A stretch of DNA of 64,000 bases from Nonomuraea thailandensis (GTDB taxonomy: Bacteria; Actinomycetota; Actinomycetes; Streptosporangiales; Streptosporangiaceae), in NCBI RefSeq assembly GCF_024172165.1, contig NZ_JAMZEB010000002.1:6965501-7029500 (forward strand). The letters are read 5' to 3'. The position numbers and the translations under genes are program-made. Below are positions 8,500 to 16,663 of the stretch, one piece after another (within the stretch, counting starts at the first letter, position 1; each line of letters begins with the position of its first letter). Under the pieces are notes generated by a model, which saw only the letters and a program-made list of their open reading frames with translations, made no database searches and was not told the origin of the DNA.

Positions 8500-8547
8500 C
8501 CTTCAGGGACCCTGAAGGTTGCGTGTTAGGCTTCAGGCCACCTGAAG
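8500..8547 (+). promoter_or_regulatory. Twin palindromic operator
   Basis: Site 1 is CCTTCAGGG-A-CCCTGAAGG (8500-8518), a perfect 9-bp-arm palindrome. Site 2 is CTTCAGG-CCA-CCTGAAG (8531-8547). Their centres are 30 bp apart, close to three helical turns. They lie between the MarR gene and the membrane-protein pair, 18 bp before the start of the latter. This is the layout expected for two dimers binding the same face of the promoter. Confidence 0.8.
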
Positions 8548-8565
8548 GTTTGGAGGGAGTACTTC

Positions 8566-9015
8566 GTGGAGCCTCTGCTGCTGTCCGTCCACGTGGTCGC
8601 CGGCATCCTGTTCGTGGGCGGCTCGGCCATCGCGACGAGCCTCTTCCCCCGGTACGTGCCGGTCACCGGCGAGGACGTGTCCCAGGAGCGCAGCCGGGCC
8701 GTGGCCGCGGCGCTGCACCGCATCACCCGCGGCTACAGCATCGCCGGGCTGATCGTGCCCGCGGCCGGCATCGTGCTGGCGTTCGTGCAGGGCCGTACCG
8801 GTGAGTTCTGGGTCGTCCTGGCCATGATCCTGACCGCGGCGGCGGGTTTCCTGCTGGCCGTGCAGATCTACCCGCGGCAGCGCGACGCCCTGGCCACCCC
8901 CGGCGCCCGCGACCGGCTGCGGTCCCTGTCCATGTTCGCCGGGATCTACAACGTGCTGTGGACGGTCGTCGTCGTGCTGATGATCGTCCGTCCCGGCGCC
9001 GCGGAAGGGGCGTGA
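8566..9015 (+). CDS. Four-helix integral membrane protein (DUF2269-like)
   Basis: 149 residues with four hydrophobic helices: LLLSVHVVAGILFVGGSAIATSLF, YSIAGLIVPAAGIVLAFV, FWVVLAMILTAAAGFLLAV and MFAGIYNVLWTVVVVLMIV. The opening histidine in SVHVVAG and general plan resemble DUF2269-type membrane proteins whose role is unknown. GTG at 8566 follows GGAGGGAG. It lies directly behind the twin MarR-type operator and is followed 7 bp later by another small membrane protein, so the two form one operon under probable MarR control. An efflux- or stress-linked role is only a guess. Confidence 0.75.
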   Translation: MEPLLLSVHVVAGILFVGGSAIATSLFPRYVPVTGEDVSQERSRAVAAALHRITRGYSIAGLIVPAAGIVLAFVQGRTGEFWVVLAMILTAAAGFLLAVQIYPRQRDALATPGARDRLRSLSMFAGIYNVLWTVVVVLMIVRPGAAEGA

Positions 9016-9022
9016 GCGGCGC

Positions 9023-9280
9023 ATGCGCGCGCTGCGCATCGCGGTCGCCGTCGAGACGGTCTCGCTGGCGGTCCTGCTGGTCAACCTGTTCACCGTGCAC
9101 GTCGCGGGCCTTGCCTCGCTCGTGGGGCCGCTGCACGGCGGGGCCTACCTCGCCGTCATCGCCTGCACCGTGCTCGTCCCCGGCAGCGCCTCGACCGGGG
9201 CCCGGTGGCGCTCCTGGATCCCGGTGATCGGCGGGCTGCTCGCCGTCCGCCGCCTGCGCCCGGCCGCCCATCGGGCCTGA
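9023..9280 (+). CDS. Small membrane protein (DUF3817-like)
   Basis: 85-residue protein with helices at ALRIAVAVETVSLAVLLVNLF, VGPLHGGAYLAVIACTVLV and SWIPVIGGLLAV. The LRIAVAVETVSLAVLL...GPLHGGAYL pattern is like the DUF3817 family, in which GPxHG is conserved. The gene starts 7 bp after the stop of the preceding membrane-protein gene, and they share the MarR-type operator. No enzymatic motif is present and the function is unknown. Confidence 0.75.
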   Translation: MRALRIAVAVETVSLAVLLVNLFTVHVAGLASLVGPLHGGAYLAVIACTVLVPGSASTGARWRSWIPVIGGLLAVRRLRPAAHRA

Positions 9281-9287
9281 CGCACCC

Positions 9288-10136
9288 TCACCCCGCCATG
9301 CGGCCGTCCTGGCGGTGGCGCTCCTCCTGGCCCGCCATCGACGCGCCGGCGCCGCCGTACTCGATGGAGCCGGGCGAGTAGTAGCGCCGCAGCCAGTCGG
9401 CCAGCCCGTCCAGGCCGGGCAGCAGGACGCGCTCGGTGATGTTCGCCTGGTCCAGCCGCTGCCTGATCTCGGCCTTGACCGGGGGCGGGATCAGCCACGC
9501 GCGGGCGAGCCCCGGATGCTCCTCCAGCCACTGCTCCAGCTGGAAGGCGGGGTCCGAGAGCACCGACAGCACCGAGGACTGGTTGATCACCCGCTCGTCC
9601 AGCGAGGGCGGCTCGAAGAAGGCCAGGAACGGCCGGTCGCCGCCCAGCTCGTCGAAGCACGGCAGGTCGGCCGCGACCTTGGCGAGCATCTCGGTGGTGA
9701 ACAGCAGCGCGCCCTCGGCGGCCAGCAGCTCGCCCAGCGGCTCCGGCAGCAGCTCGTGCGCGCCCGCGCAGTCGACCGCGAGGAGGACGGCGTCGTCCTC
9801 GGGCCAGGAGGCGGTGGCGAAGTGCAGGGCGACGAGCGGGGAGAACGTCCAGTCGAGCAGGCGCGTGGGCAGTCCGTGGTGCTGGCCCAGGGCGAGCCAG
9901 TCCCAGACCGTCGGCCCCGGGACCTGTCGGTGCGCATATTTCCGGAAATTTCGGATGAGGTGGGACTCGACGGTCGCGTAGTCGCCGCACAGCCGGGCCA
10001 GCCCCGACATGTGCGTGTACGTGCTGCGCGCCAGCCCGCGGAAGACCAGCGTCGAATGCGCGGGCCCGACCTCATCGCTCCGGCCCGCCTCGCCGACCGC
10101 GTCGTCCAGCTCCCTCCAGGACGACACCGTAACCAT
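9288..10136 (-). CDS. FRG-domain protein
   Basis: 282-residue cytoplasmic protein beginning VTVSSWRELDDAV and carrying the FRG hallmark at LVFRGLARSTY, then LIRNFRKYAHRQVPGPTVWDWLALGQHHGLPTRLLDWTFSPLVALHFA, the conserved HxGLPTRLLDWT core. FRG domains occur in many standalone proteins and some phage-defence and toxin-like systems; their biochemical activity is poorly defined. The frame also allows starts at 10142 and 10193. I chose 10136 (ATG) because the domain begins there. It is convergent with the membrane-protein pair (7 bp gap) and divergent from the esterase, with no defence gene beside it. Confidence 0.82.
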   Translation of the reverse strand: MVTVSSWRELDDAVGEAGRSDEVGPAHSTLVFRGLARSTYTHMSGLARLCGDYATVESHLIRNFRKYAHRQVPGPTVWDWLALGQHHGLPTRLLDWTFSPLVALHFATASWPEDDAVLLAVDCAGAHELLPEPLGELLAAEGALLFTTEMLAKVAADLPCFDELGGDRPFLAFFEPPSLDERVINQSSVLSVLSDPAFQLEQWLEEHPGLARAWLIPPPVKAEIRQRLDQANITERVLLPGLDGLADWLRRYYSPGSIEYGGAGASMAGQEERHRQDGRMAG

Positions 10137-10254
10137 CCTCACCCCGATTGCGTTGCCCCTGCTCACCCGCTTCACACCCGCCGGTCTCGACAACCGCCGC
10201 GGCGGATCCTACGTTCGGGGTGACCCACCGACCCCCCGCACGAGGTGACGTCCC

Positions 10255-11169
10255 ATGGCACTTGACCACGCGACGACCGATTTCCTCAAGCAGCTCGCCG
10301 ACACGGGCGGCAAGCCGCTGCACGAGATGACCGTGGCCGAGGCGCGCGCCCTCGGCACCGTCCTGGGCGAGCTGTCCGGCAAGGGCCCCGACATGGCCCG
10401 CGTCGAGGAGGCCACCATCCCCGCCGAGGACGGCGCCACGTTCCCCGCCCGCGTCCTGGTCCCCGCCGGCACGCCGCGCGGCGTCCTGCTCTACTTCCAC
10501 GGCGGCGGCTGGGTGCTCGGCGCGCTCGACGAGTTCGACACCCTGGCCAGGGAGCTGGCCGCGCGCACCGGCTGCACCGTCGTCCTGCCCGACTACCGGC
10601 TCGCCCCCGAGCACCGCTACCCGGCCGCCGCCCGCGACGCCTACGCGACGCTGCGCTGGGCCGCCGCCCGCATGCCCGGCCTGCCGATCATCGTGGCGGG
10701 CGACAGCGCGGGCGGCAACCTGTCCGCCGTGATCGCCCAGCGCGCCAGGGACGAGAACGGCCCCGGCATCGCGCTGCAGGTGCTCGTGTACCCGGTCACC
10801 GACTGCGACTTCGACAGGCCCTCCTACCTCGCCCCCGAGAACCAGCTCATGCTCACCCGCGACGCCATGACCTGGTTCTGGGACCACTACGTGCCCGACC
10901 CCGCGCAGCGCGCCAACCCCGACGTCGCTCCCCTGCGCGCCGCCGACCTGTCCGGCCTGCCGCCCGCGCTCGTCCTGACCGCCGAGCACGACGTGCTGCG
11001 CGACGAGGGCGAGGAGTACGCCGAACGGTTACGGCAGGCGGGCGTGCCGGTCGAGCTGCGGCGGTTCGAGGGGCAGATGCACGTCTTCTTCACCCTGGTG
11101 AACGTGCTGCCGGGCAGCGCCGCCGCCCTCGACCTGATCGCCGAGGCGGTGGAGCGGCGGCTGGAGTGA
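10255..11169 (+). CDS. Alpha/beta-hydrolase esterase, HSL family
   Basis: 304-residue carboxylesterase of the hormone-sensitive-lipase group (family IV). The oxyanion-hole motif is YFHGGGWVLG, the nucleophile elbow GDSAGGNLSA, and the acid and histidine are in LVLTAEHDVLRDEG and GQMHVFF. It hydrolyses short acyl esters, and its low similarity to any single substrate class prevents a sharper call. There is no signal peptide, so it is cytoplasmic. It is divergent from the FRG gene; a GAGGTGACGTCCC ribosome-binding region precedes the ATG. It probably forms its own transcription unit. Confidence 0.92.
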   Translation: MALDHATTDFLKQLADTGGKPLHEMTVAEARALGTVLGELSGKGPDMARVEEATIPAEDGATFPARVLVPAGTPRGVLLYFHGGGWVLGALDEFDTLARELAARTGCTVVLPDYRLAPEHRYPAAARDAYATLRWAAARMPGLPIIVAGDSAGGNLSAVIAQRARDENGPGIALQVLVYPVTDCDFDRPSYLAPENQLMLTRDAMTWFWDHYVPDPAQRANPDVAPLRAADLSGLPPALVLTAEHDVLRDEGEEYAERLRQAGVPVELRRFEGQMHVFFTLVNVLPGSAAALDLIAEAVERRLE

Positions 11170-11213
11170 GCTCGCGACCTGGGCGGTAAGCCTGATGTCA
11201 CCGGCCGTCCGCC

Positions 11214-11229
11214 CTAGGGAGAACCCTGG
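11214..11229 (+). promoter_or_regulatory. CTAGGG-N4-CCCTAG dyad, copy B
   Basis: CTAGGG-AGAA-CCCTGG ends 74 bp before the SARP-like gene start. A TATCGT at 11264-11269 lies at the same offset from the dyad as the -10-like CATAGT of copy A. Being upstream of a regulator gene, it could be an autoregulatory site. Confidence 0.5.
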
Positions 11230-11303
11230 CCGTCACCCTGTTGCCGGCCGGTGCGGCGGAGCCTATCGTCCTGCGCGGACCTTCCGTCCCCGGAGGTGCG
11301 ACG

Positions 11304-13580
11304 ATGCTGCTCGCCAAGGTGGCCGCGCCGATGCCGGAGCTGAGGTGGCCGGCGCAGTTCTCGCTCGACGGGCTCGGTGACAGGGCTCGGCTGCACCTGC
11401 TCGTCCCCGACGGGTACCTGGTCGAGGGGCGGCTGGCCGCGGACCTGCTGCGGGCGGGCGGGGGGCTGGGGTGGCTGCGGCCCGAGCCGTACGAGCTGGG
11501 GGCCGCGGGCCTGCGGCGGCTGGCGGCGGCGAGCGAGCCCGCCGGCACCGTGGTGATCCAGCGGCCGTTCGCGGACGCCGGCGAGCCCGGCGGTCCCGCC
11601 CCGGCGCTGGCCGCCAGCGAGGTCGTCCTGTCGCCGTGCGCAGGCGATCGGGGGCTGGCGGTGGGGGCGACGACCGCGCTCGCGGCGGCCGGGCAGCTCG
11701 ACTGCCCGCTGGGAAACGACGTCGTCGGCCGGCTGGTGACCGTGACGGGCGGGCGGCCGGCGGTCATCGACTCGGTGCTGCGGGCCGCCTGCCTGCGGGA
11801 CGGCGGGGTGGGCGGGTGCGTCATGCGGGCGAGCGGCCTGTCCGAGCTCGTCGCCTCCGTCACGGTCGCCCTGCTCCGGGACGCCGAGCCGGCCCGGCTC
11901 CAGGCGCTCGGGCTGGCGGCGCGGCTGGGATACGCGCACGAGGACCTGTCGGCGCTGCGGCCCGCGCTTCGCGAGCCGGGCAAGGAGCCCTGGTGGGAGC
12001 CGCTCACGGGCGGCTGGTACCGCATGCTCCCGTTCTGGTCCACCGCGCTGTGCGCCCTGCGGCCCGGACGGTCCCCTGCCTTTCGCCGGCGGCTGGCCCT
12101 GCTGGCGGGCGAGCTGGTGGGGGCGCGTGCGGTACGGGAGGCGGTGGAGCTGTCCCGCCGCGCGGACGACCCGGGCCTCCTGGCCGAGCTCCTGGCGGAG
12201 ACGGACCTGGACGAGGACCTGCGAATCACGGCGGGCGGGGACACGTCCTCGGGCGTCACGGCGAGCGGGGACGCGGAGGGCGGGGGTGTCCGGCGGGGGG
12301 AGCGGGAGGCGTGGGGCCGGGCCAGGGCGGCGCTGGTCACGGGGCGGCTGGGCGAGGCGTTGGAGCTCGGCCGGCGGGCCCGTGACCTCGCCTCCGGGCA
12401 GGAGCCCACGGTCCGGGGCCGCTACGCGCTGCGCCTCATCCGCCGCACGATGCGGGCGCGCTCGGCTCGCAAGCGCATGACGCTGCTGCTCCAGGCCGTG
12501 GAGGCCACCGCCTGGCCCCCGCCCGGCACGGCACCACCCGAGCGCGACGGGTGGGGTGATGAAGGCGGCCGGGCGGCAAGGCGCACACCGCGAAGCCGGT
12601 CGGGCACCCCCGCGCGCAACGCGCCGGAACCACCGACGGCACATGCGCCCGAGGGCGCGCCGCCCGCGCACGCGACTCCGGCGGCCTCCGGGCCGGACGA
12701 CGGGGCGCCCGCGCACGCCACGCCGGAGCGGGCGCCCATCCCCTGGGCGGAGGGGCCGCGGGGCGGGAGCCGCACGTCGGGGCCGGCGGGGGCGCTCGGG
12801 GAGAGCGGGCGGGCCGAGGTGGAGGCGTGGTTGCTGGGGACGTTCCGGGTGCGGGTGGGTGGGCGGGCGGTGGTGGAGTGGTCGGGGAAGCTGGGCAGGT
12901 CCGTCCTGATGTACCTGCTCCTGTCCCACCCCAAGCCCATCCGCCGCGACGTCGTGATCGACGCGATCTGGCCGGGCGTCCCCGAGGGCGCCGCGCGCAA
13001 CCGCCTCAACGCGGCCATGCACGCCCTGCGCGCCGACCTGCGCAAGGCGTGCCCCGACCGGCAGGTGGTCGTGTACGAACGCGAGACCTACGCCCTGGCG
13101 CCGGACCTGTCGATCTGGCTGGACATCAAGGAGTTCGCCGAGGGCTGCGCCACGGCGGCCCGGCTCAGGGCGGAGGACCGCGACGACCGCGAGGGTGCCA
13201 TCGCGCGGCACGAGGCCGCCAGGGCGCTGTACTCGGGCGACCTCCTGGAGGACGCCCCCTACCTGGACTGGGTGGTGCCGGAACGGGAGCGGCTGAGCGC
13301 CGCGCACGTGGACCTGCTGGACGGGCTGGCCGCCCTCTACCTGGAGACGGGCGCGCACGCCAAGTGCGTGGACACCTGCAGGCAGGTCCTGGCGCGCGAT
13401 TCGTGCAGGGAGCAGACCCACCGCCTGCTCATGCGCTGCCACGCCCGCCAGAACCAGCCGCACAAGGCGCTCGCCCAGTACGAGACCTGCCGCAGGGAGC
13501 TCGACGCCGTCCTCGGCATGACCCCCAGCCCGGAGACGCACACCCTGTACGACTCGGTACGCCGCCACCTGGCCGTCTGA
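11304..13580 (+). CDS. SARP-like regulator with C-terminal BTAD domain
   Basis: 758 residues. The last ~250 are an OmpR-type winged helix (LLGTFRVRVGGRAVVEWSGKLGRSVLMYLLLSHPKPIRRDVVIDAIWP...LNAAMHALRADLRKA) followed by a bacterial transcriptional activation domain with TPR-like helices ending ALAQYETCRRELDAVLGMTPSPETHTLY. This is the DNA-binding module of antibiotic regulators such as AfsR and DnrI, here at the C-terminus. The N-terminal ~400 residues recall the effector half of STAND ATPases (VTGGRPAVIDSVLRAA) but no Walker A is present. A low-complexity Ala/Pro linker joins them. The ATG at 11304 follows GGAGG. Targets are unknown; nearby repeats are candidates. Confidence 0.85.
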   Translation: MLLAKVAAPMPELRWPAQFSLDGLGDRARLHLLVPDGYLVEGRLAADLLRAGGGLGWLRPEPYELGAAGLRRLAAASEPAGTVVIQRPFADAGEPGGPAPALAASEVVLSPCAGDRGLAVGATTALAAAGQLDCPLGNDVVGRLVTVTGGRPAVIDSVLRAACLRDGGVGGCVMRASGLSELVASVTVALLRDAEPARLQALGLAARLGYAHEDLSALRPALREPGKEPWWEPLTGGWYRMLPFWSTALCALRPGRSPAFRRRLALLAGELVGARAVREAVELSRRADDPGLLAELLAETDLDEDLRITAGGDTSSGVTASGDAEGGGVRRGEREAWGRARAALVTGRLGEALELGRRARDLASGQEPTVRGRYALRLIRRTMRARSARKRMTLLLQAVEATAWPPPGTAPPERDGWGDEGGRAARRTPRSRSGTPARNAPEPPTAHAPEGAPPAHATPAASGPDDGAPAHATPERAPIPWAEGPRGGSRTSGPAGALGESGRAEVEAWLLGTFRVRVGGRAVVEWSGKLGRSVLMYLLLSHPKPIRRDVVIDAIWPGVPEGAARNRLNAAMHALRADLRKACPDRQVVVYERETYALAPDLSIWLDIKEFAEGCATAARLRAEDRDDREGAIARHEAARALYSGDLLEDAPYLDWVVPERERLSAAHVDLLDGLAALYLETGAHAKCVDTCRQVLARDSCREQTHRLLMRCHARQNQPHKALAQYETCRRELDAVLGMTPSPETHTLYDSVRRHLAV

Positions 13581-13669
13581 GTCACCGGCTCCGCAGGCCG
13601 GTCGCGCGCCGCGCCGGTCACCGCCTCCCCGGGCCGGTCGCGCGCCGCGCCGGTCACCGGTTCCGGAGG
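13581..13669. repeat. 36-bp tandem repeat between convergent genes
   Basis: Two 36-bp units (13581-13616 and 13617-13652) plus 17 bp of a third, each opening GTCACCG and containing GGCCGGTCGCGCGCCGCGCC. The array starts at the first base after the SARP-like stop codon and runs into the 3' end of the convergent protease gene. It is GC-rich and can form hairpins, so it may serve as a two-way transcription terminator. Confidence 0.75.
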
Positions 13670-16431
13670 CGGGCGCGTTCGCCGATGAACGCGAGCAGGC
13701 GCTCGGCGTCCCAGCCGCGCACGCGCGTGACGTCGTCCGTCTGGTGGTGGCGGAGCTCGCAGTTGAGCACCTCCCTGGTCCCGCTGTCCGCGGTCACCGT
13801 CAGCGTGAACGTGTGCCGCTCGGGCACGGCCCGCCGCCCCTCGGCGGCCAGCGCGGCGGCCTGGCCGATCCAGCCCTGCTTGGCCACGCGTTCCGCGCCG
13901 ATGCCCGCCGGGTGCAGGACGCCTGCCAGTTCCTCGGCCGACAGGGCGGAGAGCTGCTCGAACGTGGTGATCCCGGCCTGGTGCAGCAGGGCCGAGAGCT
14001 TCGGCCCCACTCCCTTGACCCGCTGGAAGTCGTCCTCGGCCGGGACGGTGCCGGCCGGGGCGCCTTCCACCGCCACCTGGTGGCCGGGCCCGCCGGCGTC
14101 GTCGCGCGTCCACAGGCCGGAGCGGTCGGTGACGAGGATCTCGCAGCAGTACCGGCCGGGTGGCAGCCCGCTCAGGTCCGCCCGGTGCGTACGGCCGAAG
14201 CCTGTGTCGGTGCGCTCCGCCACGTGCTTGCCGAGGGCCAGCCGGGCCGGGACGGTGTGGCAGCGTACGCGCCACGAGCAGTCCACGTCCGTCTCCCACA
14301 CCAGCGTGGCGCCCTCGGCGCGCGGGTTGACCACGCGCGGGAAGGCGGCGGTGGCGGCGAACTCGACCGCGCGCGCCACGTCCAGCTTCCCGGCTCCCCA
14401 GGCGTGATCGGACGCGACAGCGCCCGCCTCCTGAGACCCGTGAGCGCCGACCGGCGCGCCCGCCGCGTCCCACGCCTGAGCGCCGACCGGCGCGCTTGCC
14501 GGGTCACCGGCGGGGACCGGCGCGTCCGTCGCTCGATCCGCGGGCCGGGCGGCGCGGCGCAGGAGCTGGCCGGTCTGCTCGCCCGTGAGCCGGCCGAGCC
14601 CGCTCATGGCGCGGGCGGCCATGACGAGGGCCGCGGCGCCGCAGACGTGCGGCGCGGCCATGCTGGTCCCGGCCATGAGCGTGTGCAGGAGATCGGGTTG
14701 CGGCGGCAGGGCGCTGCCGGTGGAGCGGGCGGCGGCGATGGTCTCGCCGGGCGCGGTCAGGTCGGGCTTCGGCTCCCCCAGCCGGTTGGGGCCGTGGCCG
14801 CTGAAGGAGGACAGCGCCCCGTGGCCGAGGCTCCAGTCGGCGGGGCGGGTGGCGTACGAGCCGACGGTGACGAGCCGCCGCGCGGTGCCCGGCGCGGTGA
14901 CCGTGCGGGCCGGGTCGGCCGAGGCGGCGGCGAAGCGGCTCTGCTCGCCGGCGCGGCGCGGCGCGCGCTCGATCCACGCGTCGTAACGCCCGTGGCGTAC
15001 GGGGCCGCCGCGCAGCAGCAGCCGCCAGACCCCCGGCTCGGCCCCCTGCCCGGCCGGCCCCGAGATGATGACCGTGGTCGCGGTGTCGCCGCTGGCCGAG
15101 GCGTCGTTCTCACTGTCGATCGTGACCCGGCCGCCGTGCCGCGTGGTGAACGTCTGCTGCTCCCCCGGCGCGGTGAACGCCGACTGGGGCCCGCTCGGCG
15201 GCGCCACGGCCACGCTGACCCGGTCCTCGCCGTCGAACCACACCTCCACGAACTCGTCCTCGGCGTCCCCCGGCGGGACGACCAGGTCCAGCGCGACGAC
15301 CTCGCCCTGCGCGATCGTGCCGCCCGCGTGGGTGCGCCGCTCCCGCTCGTTGCCCGCCGACGTGATGACGACCACGCCGGGGCGGCGGGCGTAGGCGTCC
15401 AGCGCCCGCTCGGCGAGCGACTCGCTGCAGTGGCCGCCGCCGTTCATGCCCAGGCTGAGGTTGACGGCGACGGGACGGCCCTCCGCCCGCCGCACGACGT
15501 AGTCCACCGCGGCGACGAGCTGCGTGGTGCGGCCGAGCGTGCCGCCGGGCTCACCCGCCAGCGCGACCACGATGAGGTCGGCGTGCGGCGCGATGCCCTG
15601 GTAGAGGCCGCCGAGCTGGGTGTCGTCGCCCGCGGCGATGCCGGCGACGTGGGTGCCGTGCCCGCCCGCGGTGTCCTCGTGCGGCACGATGTCGGTGGGG
15701 CGCGGGTCGCCGAGCGCCTTGTCGAGGTCCTCCTTGGCGTACTCGACGCCGTACGGCACGGAGCCGCCGGCGGTCGCGGGGGCTGACTGGTCCCACAGGC
15801 GCAGGATGCGCGAGGCGCCTCCGGGGTGGCGGAAGGCCGGGTGCGTGTAGTCGATGCCGGAGTCGATGATCGCGACGATCGCGCCCTCGCCGTTGAGCGG
15901 TCCCGAGCCGTTCGGGGCCTCGACGGCGGCGCGTACGTCGCGGCGGGAGATGTTCAGCTCGGGGAACAGCGGCCTGGACGACTCGACACGCCGCACCGAC
16001 TCGTGCCCGGCCAGCTCCTCCAGCCTGGCGACAGGCACGCGCGCGGCGTAAAGGCCGCCGCCCGGGTACGGCCGCCCGGCCTCCGCTGAGCCCGCTGCCA
16101 CTGAGCCCGCTGCCACTGGGCCGGCCTCCGATGGGCCGGACTCCGATGGGCCGGACTCCGATGGGCTCGTGTCCGGCTGGAACAGGTGGACGGTCACGCC
16201 GGGCACGTCGTCGAGCCACCGGCGGTCGCCGCCGCTGACCAGCACCTCGACCGTGCCCTCGACCGTGCCCTCGGCAGCGCCCTCGACAGCGCCCTCGGGA
16301 GTGCCCTCAGCCGGGTCCTCCCCGGGCCCTGGCTGCCAGCCCACCCGTTCCGCCAGCGCCGTGCCCTCGATCCCGCCCTGCTCCCGGGCCCGCGCGAGGA
16401 GGTGCCGCAGGCGTGCGTCCAGCGTTGTCAT
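13654..16431 (-). CDS. S8 subtilisin fused to helix-hairpin-helix domain
   Basis: 925-residue serine protease. Asp190 (IIDSGIDYTHP), His258 (GGHGTHVAG) and Ser590 (MAGTSMAAPHVCG) form the triad. A ~130-residue insertion between the strands near 390-520 resembles a protease-associated beta domain. After the protease come an Fn3-like beta segment (~697-788, LSGLPPGRYCCEILVTDRSG) and a helix-hairpin-helix of the DUF4332/H3TH type at ~800-840 (DFQRVKGVGPKLSALLHQAG), then ~50 unknown residues. Short Glu/Gly and Ser/Gly/Ala repeats fill the N-terminal 120. No signal peptide is seen. The ATG follows AGGGAAGAGC. The protein-HhH fusion is unusual; its partner is unknown. Confidence 0.9.
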   Translation of the reverse strand: MTTLDARLRHLLARAREQGGIEGTALAERVGWQPGPGEDPAEGTPEGAVEGAAEGTVEGTVEVLVSGGDRRWLDDVPGVTVHLFQPDTSPSESGPSESGPSEAGPVAAGSVAAGSAEAGRPYPGGGLYAARVPVARLEELAGHESVRRVESSRPLFPELNISRRDVRAAVEAPNGSGPLNGEGAIVAIIDSGIDYTHPAFRHPGGASRILRLWDQSAPATAGGSVPYGVEYAKEDLDKALGDPRPTDIVPHEDTAGGHGTHVAGIAAGDDTQLGGLYQGIAPHADLIVVALAGEPGGTLGRTTQLVAAVDYVVRRAEGRPVAVNLSLGMNGGGHCSESLAERALDAYARRPGVVVITSAGNERERRTHAGGTIAQGEVVALDLVVPPGDAEDEFVEVWFDGEDRVSVAVAPPSGPQSAFTAPGEQQTFTTRHGGRVTIDSENDASASGDTATTVIISGPAGQGAEPGVWRLLLRGGPVRHGRYDAWIERAPRRAGEQSRFAAASADPARTVTAPGTARRLVTVGSYATRPADWSLGHGALSSFSGHGPNRLGEPKPDLTAPGETIAAARSTGSALPPQPDLLHTLMAGTSMAAPHVCGAAALVMAARAMSGLGRLTGEQTGQLLRRAARPADRATDAPVPAGDPASAPVGAQAWDAAGAPVGAHGSQEAGAVASDHAWGAGKLDVARAVEFAATAAFPRVVNPRAEGATLVWETDVDCSWRVRCHTVPARLALGKHVAERTDTGFGRTHRADLSGLPPGRYCCEILVTDRSGLWTRDDAGGPGHQVAVEGAPAGTVPAEDDFQRVKGVGPKLSALLHQAGITTFEQLSALSAEELAGVLHPAGIGAERVAKQGWIGQAAALAAEGRRAVPERHTFTLTVTADSGTREVLNCELRHHQTDDVTRVRGWDAERLLAFIGERARLRNR

Positions 16432-16663
16432 GCTCTTCCCTGCCCTTGCTCCTGGCGCCCCCAGCGGGACGGCTCGGTCCGCAGGGGCGGCCGGGTGACG
16501 GCGGCTCCTGCTGCGTACGTCCTCATGCCGCCCGCGCGCGGCTCGGCGAGTCGCGCGCGGCGCGGCCGGACGGCGGTGAGCCGGAGAATGGACGTGCCGG
16601 CCCCGTCGCCGGCCTCCGCGCCTCCTGGCTCACCGCGCGTTCCTCATCGTGCGGCCACCGGGG

